Source: Vicinamibacteria bacterium (GTDB lineage: Bacteria > Acidobacteriota > Vicinamibacteria > Fen-336 > JAGNNV01). From it: a stretch of 64,000 bases of DNA. Of this stretch, positions 25,577 through 33,795 are shown one piece after another. Both the position numbers and the translations under genes were made by a program. The notes beneath the pieces were generated by a model. It made no database searches. It was not told the origin of the DNA and saw nothing but the letters and a program-made list of their open reading frames with translations. Each line of letters starts with the position of its first letter. Within the stretch, counting starts at the first letter, position 1. Where the stretch lies: assembly GCA_019694155.1 (NCBI GenBank), contig JAIBCN010000252.1:1-64000 (forward strand). Direction: 5' to 3'.

Positions 25577-25683
25577 CTGGTCACGTTTCGGCGGTGCGCC
25601 GGTGAATCGTGGGCGCTGCCGCGGCTAAGCTTACGCCACTCGAGACGGCCCCTGCCGCAGGAAGAAGGCCTCAATCCTCGAGA

Positions 25684-26427
25684 ATGGCTGTTTCAGGAAT
25701 GCTCCGCTTCTTCACCCCTGACGCCCCCGTGCGCCAGCAGATCTCGCTCGGCGACATCACCGTCGAGGTGATCCGAAAGAGAATGCGGAGCATTCGCCTG
25801 ACCGTGCACGCGCCGGGCGACCGCGTCCGCATCTCCGCGCCCTACCGGGTGAGTCTTGAGGCGTTGAGGGACTTTGCCCTCAGCAAGCTCGCCTGGATCA
25901 GGAAGCAACAGGTTCGTCTGCGCCTGCAGCCGATGACGGCGGCGGCGCCGTACGCTGACGGCGAGAGCGTCCTCGTGTGGGGCCGCGAGCGTCGCCTGAA
26001 AGTGGAGGAGAGGGCGGAGGCGCCATCCGTGGAACTCACGCCCGATGCGGTTCTCCTTCGCGTCCGTCCCGGAGCCTCGCCGCGGAATCGCGAGGCGGTG
26101 ATCGAAGCCTGGCATCGCCAAGTGCTGAAGGCGGCGGCGCCGCCCCTCTTTGCGAAATGGGAGCCGGTCATGGGGGTCAAGGTCGGGTGGCTCTTCACGC
26201 AGCGCATGCGATCGCGGTGGGGAACGTGCAATCCGCGCTCCGGAAGCATCCGCCTCAACACCGAGCTCGTGACGAAGGCCGTGGAATGCCTGGAGTACGT
26301 CATCGTCCATGAGATGACCCATCTGCTCGAGCCCAGTCACAATCGCCGCTTCAAGGCCCTCATGAGCCGCTTCATGCCCGACTGGCCCCGGCGCCGCAAG
26401 GCGCTCGGGCGGCTCGCCTCCCGGTGA
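25684..26427 (+). CDS. YgjP/M48-like zinc metallopeptidase
   Basis: 247 residues from ATG 25684. An N-terminal strand domain (DITVEVIRKRMRSIRLTVHA, then DRVRISAPYRVSLEALRDFA) is followed by FTQRMRSRWGTCNPRSGSIR, the conserved RWG(S/T)C motif of the YgjP/DUF45 family, and the zinc site YVIVHEMTHLLEPSHNRRFK (HExxH with the third ligand H in PSHNRRF). These are cytosolic SprT-like metalloproteases; some act on DNA-protein crosslinks, most are uncharacterised. A genuine signal peptide is absent. Confidence 0.87.
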   Translation: MAVSGMLRFFTPDAPVRQQISLGDITVEVIRKRMRSIRLTVHAPGDRVRISAPYRVSLEALRDFALSKLAWIRKQQVRLRLQPMTAAAPYADGESVLVWGRERRLKVEERAEAPSVELTPDAVLLRVRPGASPRNREAVIEAWHRQVLKAAAPPLFAKWEPVMGVKVGWLFTQRMRSRWGTCNPRSGSIRLNTELVTKAVECLEYVIVHEMTHLLEPSHNRRFKALMSRFMPDWPRRRKALGRLASR

Positions 26428-26489
26428 CGTAGCTCACCGGGCCCTCGAACTTGTGACGCCGGTGATGAGGCCCGCCGCCGCGATCGGCC

Positions 26490-26495
26490 TATCCT
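26490..26495 (+). promoter_or_regulatory. Putative -10 element (TATCCT) of the PilZ gene
   Basis: TATCCT precedes GTG 26502 by 6 nt, with no Shine-Dalgarno. It predicts a leaderless transcript. Confidence 0.5.
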
Positions 26496-26501
26496 GCGTT
26501 C

Positions 26502-27179
26502 GTGAAGACCTCATATCAGGGCAAGGTGATACTGCGCGTCCTCATCTGTTCCCGGCGGGACCTGCGTTCCGAACTCGCCGACACGCTCATCGGCCGGCAG
26601 GGGATCGAGGTGTATCGCGTGGAGAAGTTCGCGGACGCGCGGCTCGTCGGCTCGAGTCTCGGTGTTCAGGTGATCCTGGTGGATCGCGATTTCCCAAGCG
26701 CCGCCTCCTTCATCCGGCAGCTGCGTCAGGAGCCGGCCACCCGTGATCGTTCTATCGCGGTGCTGGCGCGCGGTTCCAGGCCGGAGACGGACAGCGAGGT
26801 CCTCGCGGCCGGCGCGAACGCCATCCTCGGCATGCCTCCCGACGCCGGCTGGGACGAGCGCTTTTCGAAACTGCTCACCGTCCCCGTGCGGCAGCAGGCG
26901 CGCCTCCTCGTTCACATCGAGGTGATGAGCGATCCCGAATATCCGGCCGCGATCCTCAATCTGAGCCCGGGCGGGATGCTTCTCGCCACCCATCGCGCCC
27001 TTCAGGTGGGTGAGGAGATCGGCTTTCGCTTCACCCTTCCAGACAAGACGAACGTGGCGGGCCGCGGCCGGGTCGCCCGCGACGCGCGGCCGGCGGGCTT
27101 CGGCATCGAGTTCATCGACATCGAGGGTGACGGGCGGGACGCGGTGCTGGCTTTCCTTCGCTCGGCCCGGCTGGGCTGA
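26502..27179 (+). CDS. PilZ-domain protein with receiver-like N-terminal domain
   Basis: 225 residues. Residues 10-125 have the alternating strand/helix order of a response-regulator-like domain (LRVLICSRRDLRSELADTLI, VQVILVDRDFPSAASFIRQL). The acidic triad is not clearly complete. The C-terminal half is PilZ-like: RQQARLLVHIEVMSDPEYPA, then AILNLSPGGMLLATHRAL (the D/N-x-S-x-x-G motif) and ARPAGFGIEFIDIEGDGRD. PilZ binds cyclic di-GMP through RxxxR and (D/N)xSxxG; the first arginines are weak here (RQQAR), so binding needs testing. A GGDEF protein is encoded at 52489-53400. Confidence 0.75.
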   Translation: MKTSYQGKVILRVLICSRRDLRSELADTLIGRQGIEVYRVEKFADARLVGSSLGVQVILVDRDFPSAASFIRQLRQEPATRDRSIAVLARGSRPETDSEVLAAGANAILGMPPDAGWDERFSKLLTVPVRQQARLLVHIEVMSDPEYPAAILNLSPGGMLLATHRALQVGEEIGFRFTLPDKTNVAGRGRVARDARPAGFGIEFIDIEGDGRDAVLAFLRSARLG

Positions 27180-27245
27180 ACCGGCATCCGGCGCGGAAGG
27201 TCGTATATTCCGCCCGGACGCCGCACTTCGATCGAGGAAGACACC

Positions 27246-28094
27246 ATGTTTCAGCGTTTCGCCAACAGCTGGTCTCTGGTCAAGGCGAGCGCCTCCGTGC
27301 TCGCCGCCGACAAGGAGCTGATGGTGTTTCCCATCATCTCGGCGGCTCTTTCGCTGGTGGTGCTCATCACCTTCGCGGTGCCGAGCGTGCTCGCCGGACT
27401 CTTCGACTCGGCGGTGCTCACGGACTCGGGCTTTCCCCTGGCCGGGTACGTCGTGGCCTTTCTTTTCTACGTCGTCCAGTACTTCGTCATCTTCTTCTGC
27501 AACACCGCGCTCGTGGGCGCCGCTCTCATCCGTCTGCGCGGCGGCGATCCCACGGTCGGAGACGGTTTCCGCATCGCCCGATCGCGCGTCGCCGCCATTC
27601 TCGGCTATGCGGTCATCGCGGCGACTGTCGGGGTGATCCTGCGCGCGGTGTCCGAAAGGAGCGGGGTCATCGGGAAGATCGTGGTGTCCTTCGTGGGGCT
27701 CGCCTGGAATCTCGCCACCTTCCTCGTGGTGCCGGTGCTGGCCGCCGAGGACGTGAGCCCGGTGGACGCGGTGAAGCGCAGCGCCGCCTACCTGCGCAAG
27801 ACCTGGGGTGAGCAGATCGTGGGAAGCGCGGGCATGAGCGCGGTCTTTGGTCTCATCTCCTTCGTCACGGTGATCGCGGGCATCGCGCTCTTCGTGGCGG
27901 CGGCCGCGCTGCAGTCCACGCCATTGATGATCGCGGTAGGGGCAGGCTTCCTGCTCACCATGATGGCTCTGGTCCTGGTGAGCTCCACCCTGGGCGGCAT
28001 TTACGCGGCGGCCGTTTACCGCTACGCGGCCGAGGGCGATGCGGGGACCTTCTTCAGCGCGGACCTGGTCCGCGGCGCTTTCCACCGCAAGTAG
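27246..28094 (+). CDS. DUF6159-type polytopic membrane protein
   Basis: 282 residues with GAGGAA before the ATG and a TATATT hexamer further upstream. The start FQRFANSWSLVKASASVLAA followed by KELMVFPIISAALSLVVLIT is typical of DUF6159 membrane proteins. About six hydrophobic segments are present, with long ones at 70-105, 115-135, 195-222 and 228-258. The loop VSPVDAVKRSAAYLRKTWGE is conserved in this group. No catalytic residues are known; it acts in the cytoplasmic membrane. Confidence 0.75.
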   Translation: MFQRFANSWSLVKASASVLAADKELMVFPIISAALSLVVLITFAVPSVLAGLFDSAVLTDSGFPLAGYVVAFLFYVVQYFVIFFCNTALVGAALIRLRGGDPTVGDGFRIARSRVAAILGYAVIAATVGVILRAVSERSGVIGKIVVSFVGLAWNLATFLVVPVLAAEDVSPVDAVKRSAAYLRKTWGEQIVGSAGMSAVFGLISFVTVIAGIALFVAAAALQSTPLMIAVGAGFLLTMMALVLVSSTLGGIYAAAVYRYAAEGDAGTFFSADLVRGAFHRK

Positions 28095-28150
28095 CGTCTG
28101 TCCGTCCCTCGGGGTGATCCACCTCACCCGAGCGCCGCCCGCGCGGGCCC

Positions 28151-28156
28151 TATGCT
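28151..28156 (+). promoter_or_regulatory. Putative -10 element (TATGCT)
   Basis: TATGCT precedes GTG 28163 by 6 nt and supports that start. Confidence 0.45.
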
Positions 28157-28162
28157 GGCTCC

Positions 28163-28639
28163 GTGGCCACGGTCAGCATTTCCTACGATCTCGCCAAGGA
28201 CGACGAGGCCCAGGCCTTTCGCATCGCGGTGGCGGCCGAGGGCCTCTTCCGCGCCCTGATCGATTTCCACCGTCTGGTCGTCGAGCGGCGCGACCGGCGC
28301 GTGAGATCCCAGCCCTCGCACGTCGTGCGGGCGCTGCTCCGGGACCGTCTGACGCAGCGCACCGCGGCCTGGACTCTGAAAGCCAACGCCTTGAAGCCCA
28401 GGCGCTGGCGGAGGCCGCTGCGCCCCGCGACGCTCACCGTCGAAGTGGGGTTCCCCTACGTCGCGCTCCTCAACGCGGAGGGCATTTTCGCGGCGGTGCG
28501 GGCCATCGACGCTTCGTTCCGGGCGGACGACTCGCTTCTTCCCTGGAAGGAGATGGCCGCGACCAACCTGGCCAGGCTCGAGGAGCACGGCGTCTCCGCC
28601 GCCTTCCTGAACGAGATCTCAGCGCGCCGCGGCGAGTGA
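28163..28639 (+). CDS. Unknown protein upstream of the microcompartment pair
   Basis: 158 residues, GTG start supported by the TATGCT hexamer. The sequence begins MATVSISYDLAKDDEAQAFR and continues IAVAAEGLFRALIDFHRLVV; a strongly basic centre (NALKPRRWRRPLRPATLTVE) follows and then helices to the end. No family is recognised. It is co-directional with the PduS-like gene 40 bp downstream, but TAGAGT in that gap may be a separate promoter. The opposite strand is also open here, so the call rests on the start signal and composition. Confidence 0.5.
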   Translation: MATVSISYDLAKDDEAQAFRIAVAAEGLFRALIDFHRLVVERRDRRVRSQPSHVVRALLRDRLTQRTAAWTLKANALKPRRWRRPLRPATLTVEVGFPYVALLNAEGIFAAVRAIDASFRADDSLLPWKEMAATNLARLEEHGVSAAFLNEISARRGE

Positions 28640-28679
28640 GCCGCCACGCCGGACCATCCGGCATAGAGTAGGGACACCT

Positions 28680-29993
28680 ATGTCCCTGATCGAGCAGACG
28701 CGCCAGGCGGGAGTGGTCGGCGCCGGAGGCGGCGGGTTTCCCGCTCATGTGAAGTTCGCCGCGAAAGCGGAGATCGTGATCGGGAACGGCGCCGAATGCG
28801 AGCCGCTGCTCCACAAGGATGCGGCGGTGATCGAGCATCACGCCCGCGCCGTGGTGCGCGGGATCGAGCTCGTGATGGACCAGGTGGGGGCGCGCGAGGG
28901 CGTGCTGGGGATCAAGGAAAAGAAGAAGGCGGCGGTGGCGGCGGCGCGTGAGGCCTGCGCGGGAAGCCGGGTCCGCGTTCATCTCCTCGGCGATTACTAC
29001 CCCGCGGGCGATGAGTACGACCTCGTTTTCGCGGTGACGGGGAAGCTCATTCCTCCCCAGGGCCTGCCCCTCCAGGTGGGCGCCGTGGTGAGCAACGTCG
29101 AGACCCTGGCCCAGGTCGCGGCGGCGGCCGAAGGCCGCCCCGTCCTCCGCAAGATGGTGACGATCGCCGGGGCCGTCTCCCATCCCTCGACCTTCGAGGT
29201 TCCCCTGGGGGCGAACTACCAGGATCTCATCGCGGCGGCGGGTGGAGCCACGTGCGCGGATCCCGTCCTGCAGATCGGCGGCATGATGATGGGCCGCACC
29301 AGCGAATCGCTTGACGTTCCCATCACCAAGACCGACGCGGGCGCCATCGTCCTGCCGCGGGAACACAAGACCATCGATCGCAAGCTCCGGCCGAAAGCGG
29401 CGCAGGCGCGCATCGGCCGCTCGGCCTGCGACCAGTGCCGCTATTGCACGGAGTTCTGCCCGCGCTTTCTGCTCGGCTACGCGGTGGAGCCGCACCAGGT
29501 GATGCGCGGCCTCGGCTTCACTTCCGCCGGCGCCTCGCAGTGGAATCCCTGGGCTTCCTTGTGCTGTTCGTGCGGCCTGTGCACTCTCTACGCCTGCCCC
29601 GAGGATCTGTATCCGAAGGAAGCCTGCGACGACGCGAAGGTCGAACTGCGCGCGACCGGCTTCAAATGGACGGGGCCCGCGCCCACCAAACCCCATCCGT
29701 TCCATGACGGCCGCCGCGTTCCCATCGAGCGGCTGGTGAGCAAACTGGGCATCGGCGCCTGGGACAAGCCGGCCCCGCTGCGCCCGTTTTCCCCGGAGTT
29801 GACGCGCCTCGTTCTGCCGTTGAAGCAATCGGCCGGAGTGGCGATCATCCCGTCGGTGCGCGACGGGCAGAAGGTGAGGGCGGGCGAGGTCCTGGGAGAG
29901 CCGCCGGAGGGCGCTCTGGGGGCGCGCCTGCACGCGCCCGTCGAGGCCCGGGTCGAATCGGTGACCGACGCTATCGTCCTGGTGAAAGCATGA
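28680..29993 (+). CDS. pduS: PduS/RnfC-like iron-sulfur flavoprotein
   Basis: 437 residues. A glycine-rich NADH/FMN region opens the protein (GVVGAGGGGFPAHVKFAAKA, IGNGAECEPLLHKD). An SLBB-like domain lies at about 155-235. Two 4Fe-4S motifs follow: C250-x2-C253-x2-C256-x3-C260 and C295/C298/C301/C306. A C-terminal barrel-sandwich segment (VRAGEVLGEPPEGALGARLH) ends it. This is the order in PduS, the cobalamin reductase of propanediol microcompartments, and in RnfC. The ATGA overlap with a PduT-like shell protein points to PduS rather than Rnf. It would pass electrons from NADH to cofactors inside a compartment. Confidence 0.85.
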   Translation: MSLIEQTRQAGVVGAGGGGFPAHVKFAAKAEIVIGNGAECEPLLHKDAAVIEHHARAVVRGIELVMDQVGAREGVLGIKEKKKAAVAAAREACAGSRVRVHLLGDYYPAGDEYDLVFAVTGKLIPPQGLPLQVGAVVSNVETLAQVAAAAEGRPVLRKMVTIAGAVSHPSTFEVPLGANYQDLIAAAGGATCADPVLQIGGMMMGRTSESLDVPITKTDAGAIVLPREHKTIDRKLRPKAAQARIGRSACDQCRYCTEFCPRFLLGYAVEPHQVMRGLGFTSAGASQWNPWASLCCSCGLCTLYACPEDLYPKEACDDAKVELRATGFKWTGPAPTKPHPFHDGRRVPIERLVSKLGIGAWDKPAPLRPFSPELTRLVLPLKQSAGVAIIPSVRDGQKVRAGEVLGEPPEGALGARLHAPVEARVESVTDAIVLVKA

Positions 29994-30538
29994 ACAACTG
30001 CATCGGCCTGATCGAGCTCACCTCCATCGCCTCCGGCTTCGAAGCGGGCGACGCCATGATCAAGGCGGCGTCCATCGACCTGCTGCTCGCAAGGAGCATC
30101 TGCTCGGGCAAGTACATGGTCCTCATCGGCGGCGACGTCGCGAACGTCGAAGCGTCCATCGAGGCCGGGGCGGCGATCGCCCAGGGCTGTCTCATCGATC
30201 GCTTCGTGATTCCAAACATCCACCCAGACGTCTTCCGCGCCATCAGCCGCACGGAGATCCCGCCTTTGGAGGGCGCCCTCGGCATCCTCGAGTCGTTCAA
30301 CGTCGCCACCCTGATCGAAGCAGCGGACACCGCGGTGAAGGCGGCCGAGGTGAGGCTCTTGGAGGTCCGCCTGGCCATGGCGATGGGCGGGAAGGCGTTC
30401 TGCACGATGACCGGGGATGTGGCGGCGGTCCAGGCCTCGGTTGCCGCCGGCCGCGCGGTGATCGCGAAGCGGGGCCTGCTGGTGAACGCCGTCGTGATCC
30501 CGAGGCCGTCGCCGGAGTTGTACCGCGAACTCGTGTAG
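29990..30538 (+). CDS. pduT: PduT-like tandem-BMC shell protein with iron-sulfur site
   Basis: 182 residues with two BMC domains: residues 4-85 (CIGLIELTSIASGFEAGDAM) and about 95-178 (GALGILESFNVATLIEAADT). Tandem-BMC proteins form trimers that tile the microcompartment shell. PduT carries a 4Fe-4S cluster in the trimer pore bound by Cys38; here SICSGKYMV also places a cysteine at exactly residue 38. It overlaps the PduS-like gene by 4 nt, matching the known PduS-PduT partnership. No other shell or core enzyme gene lies within the window. Confidence 0.88.
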   Translation: MNNCIGLIELTSIASGFEAGDAMIKAASIDLLLARSICSGKYMVLIGGDVANVEASIEAGAAIAQGCLIDRFVIPNIHPDVFRAISRTEIPPLEGALGILESFNVATLIEAADTAVKAAEVRLLEVRLAMAMGGKAFCTMTGDVAAVQASVAAGRAVIAKRGLLVNAVVIPRPSPELYRELV

Positions 30539-31398
30539 TCCGCGCGTGCCATGGGCGGCCAGCGAAACGCGTGGCCGGGCATTCGCGAGGGGTGTGGGGT
30601 CCAGCGGCGAGGACGTCTTGCCGCCGAGCAGGTCCCGCTTTCAGTTCTCAGGAGATCGAGCGGAGCTTCAGGGGCCGAAAGGGGTGCCCCTTGTCGCCTT
30701 GCCTCTCATGAGGTTGGTTCGGGGATCTCGAAGTGTTTTGTGCCGCCGAGGCCGCGATTCATTGGTTCTCGCGGTATGCCCGCCTGCTGTCCTTGGATCA
30801 GTTCAGGTTGGGGCGACTCTCCAGGCGACCGTCCACCGCGCGTGCCTGCGTGCGGTTTCATCCTTCCTCGTCCCGCCTCCTCTTCAGAGTTCCTTCGCTC
30901 GTCCTCCCGCCCCTCTTGGCTGGGGCTCTGCCTGATTCGGGTTTTCGAGCCCTCTTCGCGGCCTGACCGGAAGCGTCCACTTACCGCGAGGGCGTCCAAC
31001 CCTCGCTACGTTCCGTCCCCGGGTTTTCGCAACCCCTCGACGGTTTTCTCCGCTTCCGGCTTCGCCGGTCCTCCGGCAGCCACGCCCAGGGTTCTCTCTG
31101 CTCGACCGGGAGACCGAATCTCTCAGCCGCTGGACACCTCGCCGTGCAGCATCTCGCGTGCCATCCCGGCCCCACGGAGAATCCTCTGCCTCGTGCGTCC
31201 GTCGCTCTCGCCGGGCCGCCCCGAGTATCTCCCGGAGCTTCAGCGACATCCGAGCGCAGCCTCCGCGATCCGCGGCGCGTCGCCGGTGGGGCGGCGTCGC
31301 GAAGGCCTTGCGCGATTGAACGGGGCGGGGCGCAGCCCCTGCGTCCCGCGCCCCGACCCCTCGACTAGAGTCATGCCATACGAGCGAGGAGAAATGAC
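30539..31398. other. 860-bp non-coding, pyrimidine-rich stretch
   Basis: No frame here looks like protein: possible translations are low-complexity Arg/Pro/Ser mixes with no start signals. The plus strand is strongly pyrimidine-biased; in 30841-31080 I count 78 purines in 240 bases. No tRNA, rRNA or clear hairpin-T terminator is visible. It could be a decayed gene or a long untranslated or RNA region. Confidence 0.5.
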
Positions 31399-31860
31399 AT
31401 GGCGGATATCCGGAGACTTCTGACGATCGCGGCGCTCATGACCGCGGGCTTTCTTCTGGGAAAGGCAAGCGCCTCTCAGGCCCCGGCCCCGGCGCGCAAG
31501 CCCATCATGATGACCCGGATCTACGCGGGGCCGGATGGCCAGAGCCATGCCGAGGAGGTGGAGATGAAACTGAACGACCGCGGCATCGCGGACTTCGCGG
31601 CCACGGCCGCCCAGTTCAGCAGCCGTCCCGCCGGGCCGCCCAACACCAACTGGCACACCGGGCCCAGGAGGCAGTTCGTGATCACGCTCTCCGGCCGCGC
31701 CGAGCTCGAAGTGAGCGACGGGCGAAAGGTGCTCGCGGGGCCGGGGCACATCAACCTCATCGAGGACACGACGGGCAGGGGGCACCTCACCCGGAACATC
31801 GAGGATCGCGTCGTCATCACCATCCCGATAGCGGACGAGCCGGGCCCCGGGCGGAACTGA
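31399..31860 (+). CDS. Secreted cupin-fold protein
   Basis: 153 residues. An N-terminal signal or anchor (LLTIAALMTAGFLLGKASAS) precedes a single cupin barrel: TNWHTGPRRQFVITLSGRAE is motif 1 (only one of the usual histidines) and GPGHINLIEDTTGRGHLTRN is motif 2 with two histidines. Typical cupin motif 1 reads G(X)5HxH; here it is reduced, so metal binding may differ. GAGGAG lies about 8 nt before the ATG. Substrate unknown. Confidence 0.75.
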   Translation: MADIRRLLTIAALMTAGFLLGKASASQAPAPARKPIMMTRIYAGPDGQSHAEEVEMKLNDRGIADFAATAAQFSSRPAGPPNTNWHTGPRRQFVITLSGRAELEVSDGRKVLAGPGHINLIEDTTGRGHLTRNIEDRVVITIPIADEPGPGRN

Positions 31861-31872
31861 AAGACGCGACGC

Positions 31873-32175
31873 TTACTCGAGTTCCTCCACTTCGAACCGG
31901 GCGAGTTCACGCCGGCCTTCGAGCCAGGCGACCACGCGGGCCCGCTGAGCCTGTGTGGGCCGCGTTCCGTCGAGGCAGGCCACGCGGAAGTCCCATCGGC
32001 GATTCCGCCGCTCTTCGTCACACTCGAGGCCGTTCCGCTCGATCGCCTCCTCCACGAAGCGGTCCAGAAACTCGTTGGCCCTCGGACTCGATATGTCGTC
32101 GAGCACGTAGGACACGCCGAACGCGTATCCCTTGAACTCGCCCTCGCCCTGCTTCTTCCGAAGGCGCCGGCGCAT
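31873..32175 (-). CDS. YggL-family (DUF469) protein
   Basis: 100 residues. The N-terminus MRRRLRKKQGEGEFKGYAFG matches the RRLRKKxxxGEF(Q)xxGF start of the YggL family, followed by FLDRFVEEAIERNGLECDEE and, near the end, RARVVAWLEGRRELARFEVE. Members bind the 50S ribosomal subunit in proteobacteria. It begins 3 nt after the stop of the Deg protease gene, so the two share an mRNA. Confidence 0.8.
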   Translation of the reverse strand: MRRRLRKKQGEGEFKGYAFGVSYVLDDISSPRANEFLDRFVEEAIERNGLECDEERRNRRWDFRVACLDGTRPTQAQRARVVAWLEGRRELARFEVEELE

Positions 32176-32178
32176 TTT

Positions 32179-33696
32179 TCAGCGGGTCGCCTTCTGATTC
32201 CAGATGGCGAGCGTATCCGGCGAGCCCTGGCTGCGGACCCCGTTGTCGGTGAGGATGGCCTCGGTGGCCGCGAGCATTTCCTTGTGGGAGAAGACCAGTG
32301 TCTCGGTGAAGATGCCCTCGAACTCGAAGGTCACGAACTCCGCGGTCTGATCCCGCAGCAGTTCGACCAGGTGGGAGAGGCTCTTCACGGGCGTGCCGTT
32401 CACCTTCTGCAGGACGAGCCCCATGGGGTTCGAGTAGCCCTGGGCCAGCCGGTGCGGGAAGAACGGGGCCGCCACCACCACCAGGCTCTCGCCCGGGAAG
32501 GCGGGGGCGTCGAGCATTCGCTTGATGAGAGAGCTCGTCATGATTCCCAGCATGTTGCCGAGACCCTGGTTGCGCATGAAGCCGCTCACGTACTCCGTGC
32601 TGGCGCTCGTGAACACGATGGGGCCGTAAACGAAGTAGGAGGGGTAGTTTCCGTCCAGGCTCGGGATGAGACCCGGCCGCGCGGCCCGCACCGGGAGGTC
32701 GATCTGCAGCGGCTTCGAGTCGCGGATCACGGTGAGAGGGACCTTGCCGTCCTTCGCCACGCTCTGCACGAGGTACTGGAAGCCCACGCGGGAATTGGCG
32801 CCGAGCTTGATCATCCCCTGATCGTCCACCGCGTTCGCGCCGATCTTCGTGATCACGTCCCACTTCCGCAGTCCTCCGTCGCCCGGCCTTTTCTCGGGTT
32901 CGTCGACCACGATCCCCTGGGCGTCCTTCGGCAGCTTGAGGAAGGTCCGCAGCGCCGCGTTTTCGAGGGTCTGAAGGCGGTCGGTCATGACCGGCTTGCC
33001 GTCATAGCGCCCGTCGGCGACGTCTTTCAGGTAGGGCTCGATCTCCGCGCAGGGGATGATGTAGCTGATGTTCTGCGCCCCGCCGAGGGAGGAGAAGGCG
33101 AGGCCGATCATCTTGTCGCCCACCACCGCGGGGCCGCCGCTGTTCCCGGGATTGATGGCGGCGTCCACCTGGATGCGCAGGCCGGCGGCGCCGGTGCCTG
33201 CGGGATCGTATCCATACGGGGAGAAATCGATGCGCGACACGATGCCCTTGGTGACGGAGAGGCTGTCTCCGCCCACCGGGTACCCGAAGGCCATAACCGC
33301 GTCCTTGATCTCCGGCAGCGTGCTCGCGCAGGGGAGGGGCGGGTGGTCCTTGAAGAACTCGTTGTCCTCGAGCTTCAGGATGGCGAGATCCATGTCGCGG
33401 GCCAGCGTTTCCACGCGCGCGGTGAGCTTGTTGCCCGACTGGTTCGCGCGCACCTGAACCTCGCTCGCGAACATCACCACGTGAGCGTTGGTGAGGATCC
33501 GGTTTCCCGGGATCACCACGCCGCTGCCGGTCGCCTCGGAAGGGGCCTGCTTGGTCCAGGGTTTGTAGGGGTCAGGGTAGCGCATGGAGGAGAAGACCTT
33601 GACCACGGAGTTCTCCAGACCTGCCGCCTCGTTCTGCGCCTCGGATACTCCCGCGCAGCCCGCGATCAGCATCACCACCACCAGCTTCGATCTCAT
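32179..33696 (-). CDS. Deg/HtrA-type serine protease with PDZ domains
   Basis: 505 residues from ATG 33696, chosen for AGGAG 7 nt upstream and the signal sequence MRSKLVVVMLIAGCAGVSEA, which could also be a lipobox (LIAGC). The trypsin-like triad is H72 (ILTNAHVV), D103 (DMDLAILKL) and S186 (NPGNSGGP). A first PDZ region lies at about 245-340 and a second at about 390-490 (YSNPMGLVLQKVNGTPVKSL). The long spacing resembles plant Deg9-type more than DegP. It should degrade or refold misfolded envelope proteins. The YggL gene follows in the same operon. Confidence 0.87.
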   Translation of the reverse strand: MRSKLVVVMLIAGCAGVSEAQNEAAGLENSVVKVFSSMRYPDPYKPWTKQAPSEATGSGVVIPGNRILTNAHVVMFASEVQVRANQSGNKLTARVETLARDMDLAILKLEDNEFFKDHPPLPCASTLPEIKDAVMAFGYPVGGDSLSVTKGIVSRIDFSPYGYDPAGTGAAGLRIQVDAAINPGNSGGPAVVGDKMIGLAFSSLGGAQNISYIIPCAEIEPYLKDVADGRYDGKPVMTDRLQTLENAALRTFLKLPKDAQGIVVDEPEKRPGDGGLRKWDVITKIGANAVDDQGMIKLGANSRVGFQYLVQSVAKDGKVPLTVIRDSKPLQIDLPVRAARPGLIPSLDGNYPSYFVYGPIVFTSASTEYVSGFMRNQGLGNMLGIMTSSLIKRMLDAPAFPGESLVVVAAPFFPHRLAQGYSNPMGLVLQKVNGTPVKSLSHLVELLRDQTAEFVTFEFEGIFTETLVFSHKEMLAATEAILTDNGVRSQGSPDTLAIWNQKATR

Positions 33697-33795
33697 GCAC
33701 TCGCTCCTGTTGCGGCCCGCTCGGGCCGCGGCCATTCCGGCAAGACGTCGCGTCAGATCCATGGGTCCTGCCGATTCCCTCTGGAGTGTAGACGA

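Noticed and set aside
26511-28127. A 538-codon minus-strand open frame
   Set aside because: Antisense to the PilZ and DUF6159 genes, which have recognisable domains and start signals; the frame has random composition.
30551-31423. A 290-codon plus-strand frame in the large gap
   Set aside because: Low-complexity Ser/Pro/Arg translation, no start signal, no domain; it also runs into the cupin gene. Treated as non-coding.
31873-32863. A 281-codon alternative minus-strand frame over the YggL and Deg genes
   Set aside because: Out of frame with both recognised proteins; composition typical of an antisense or shifted frame in GC-rich DNA.
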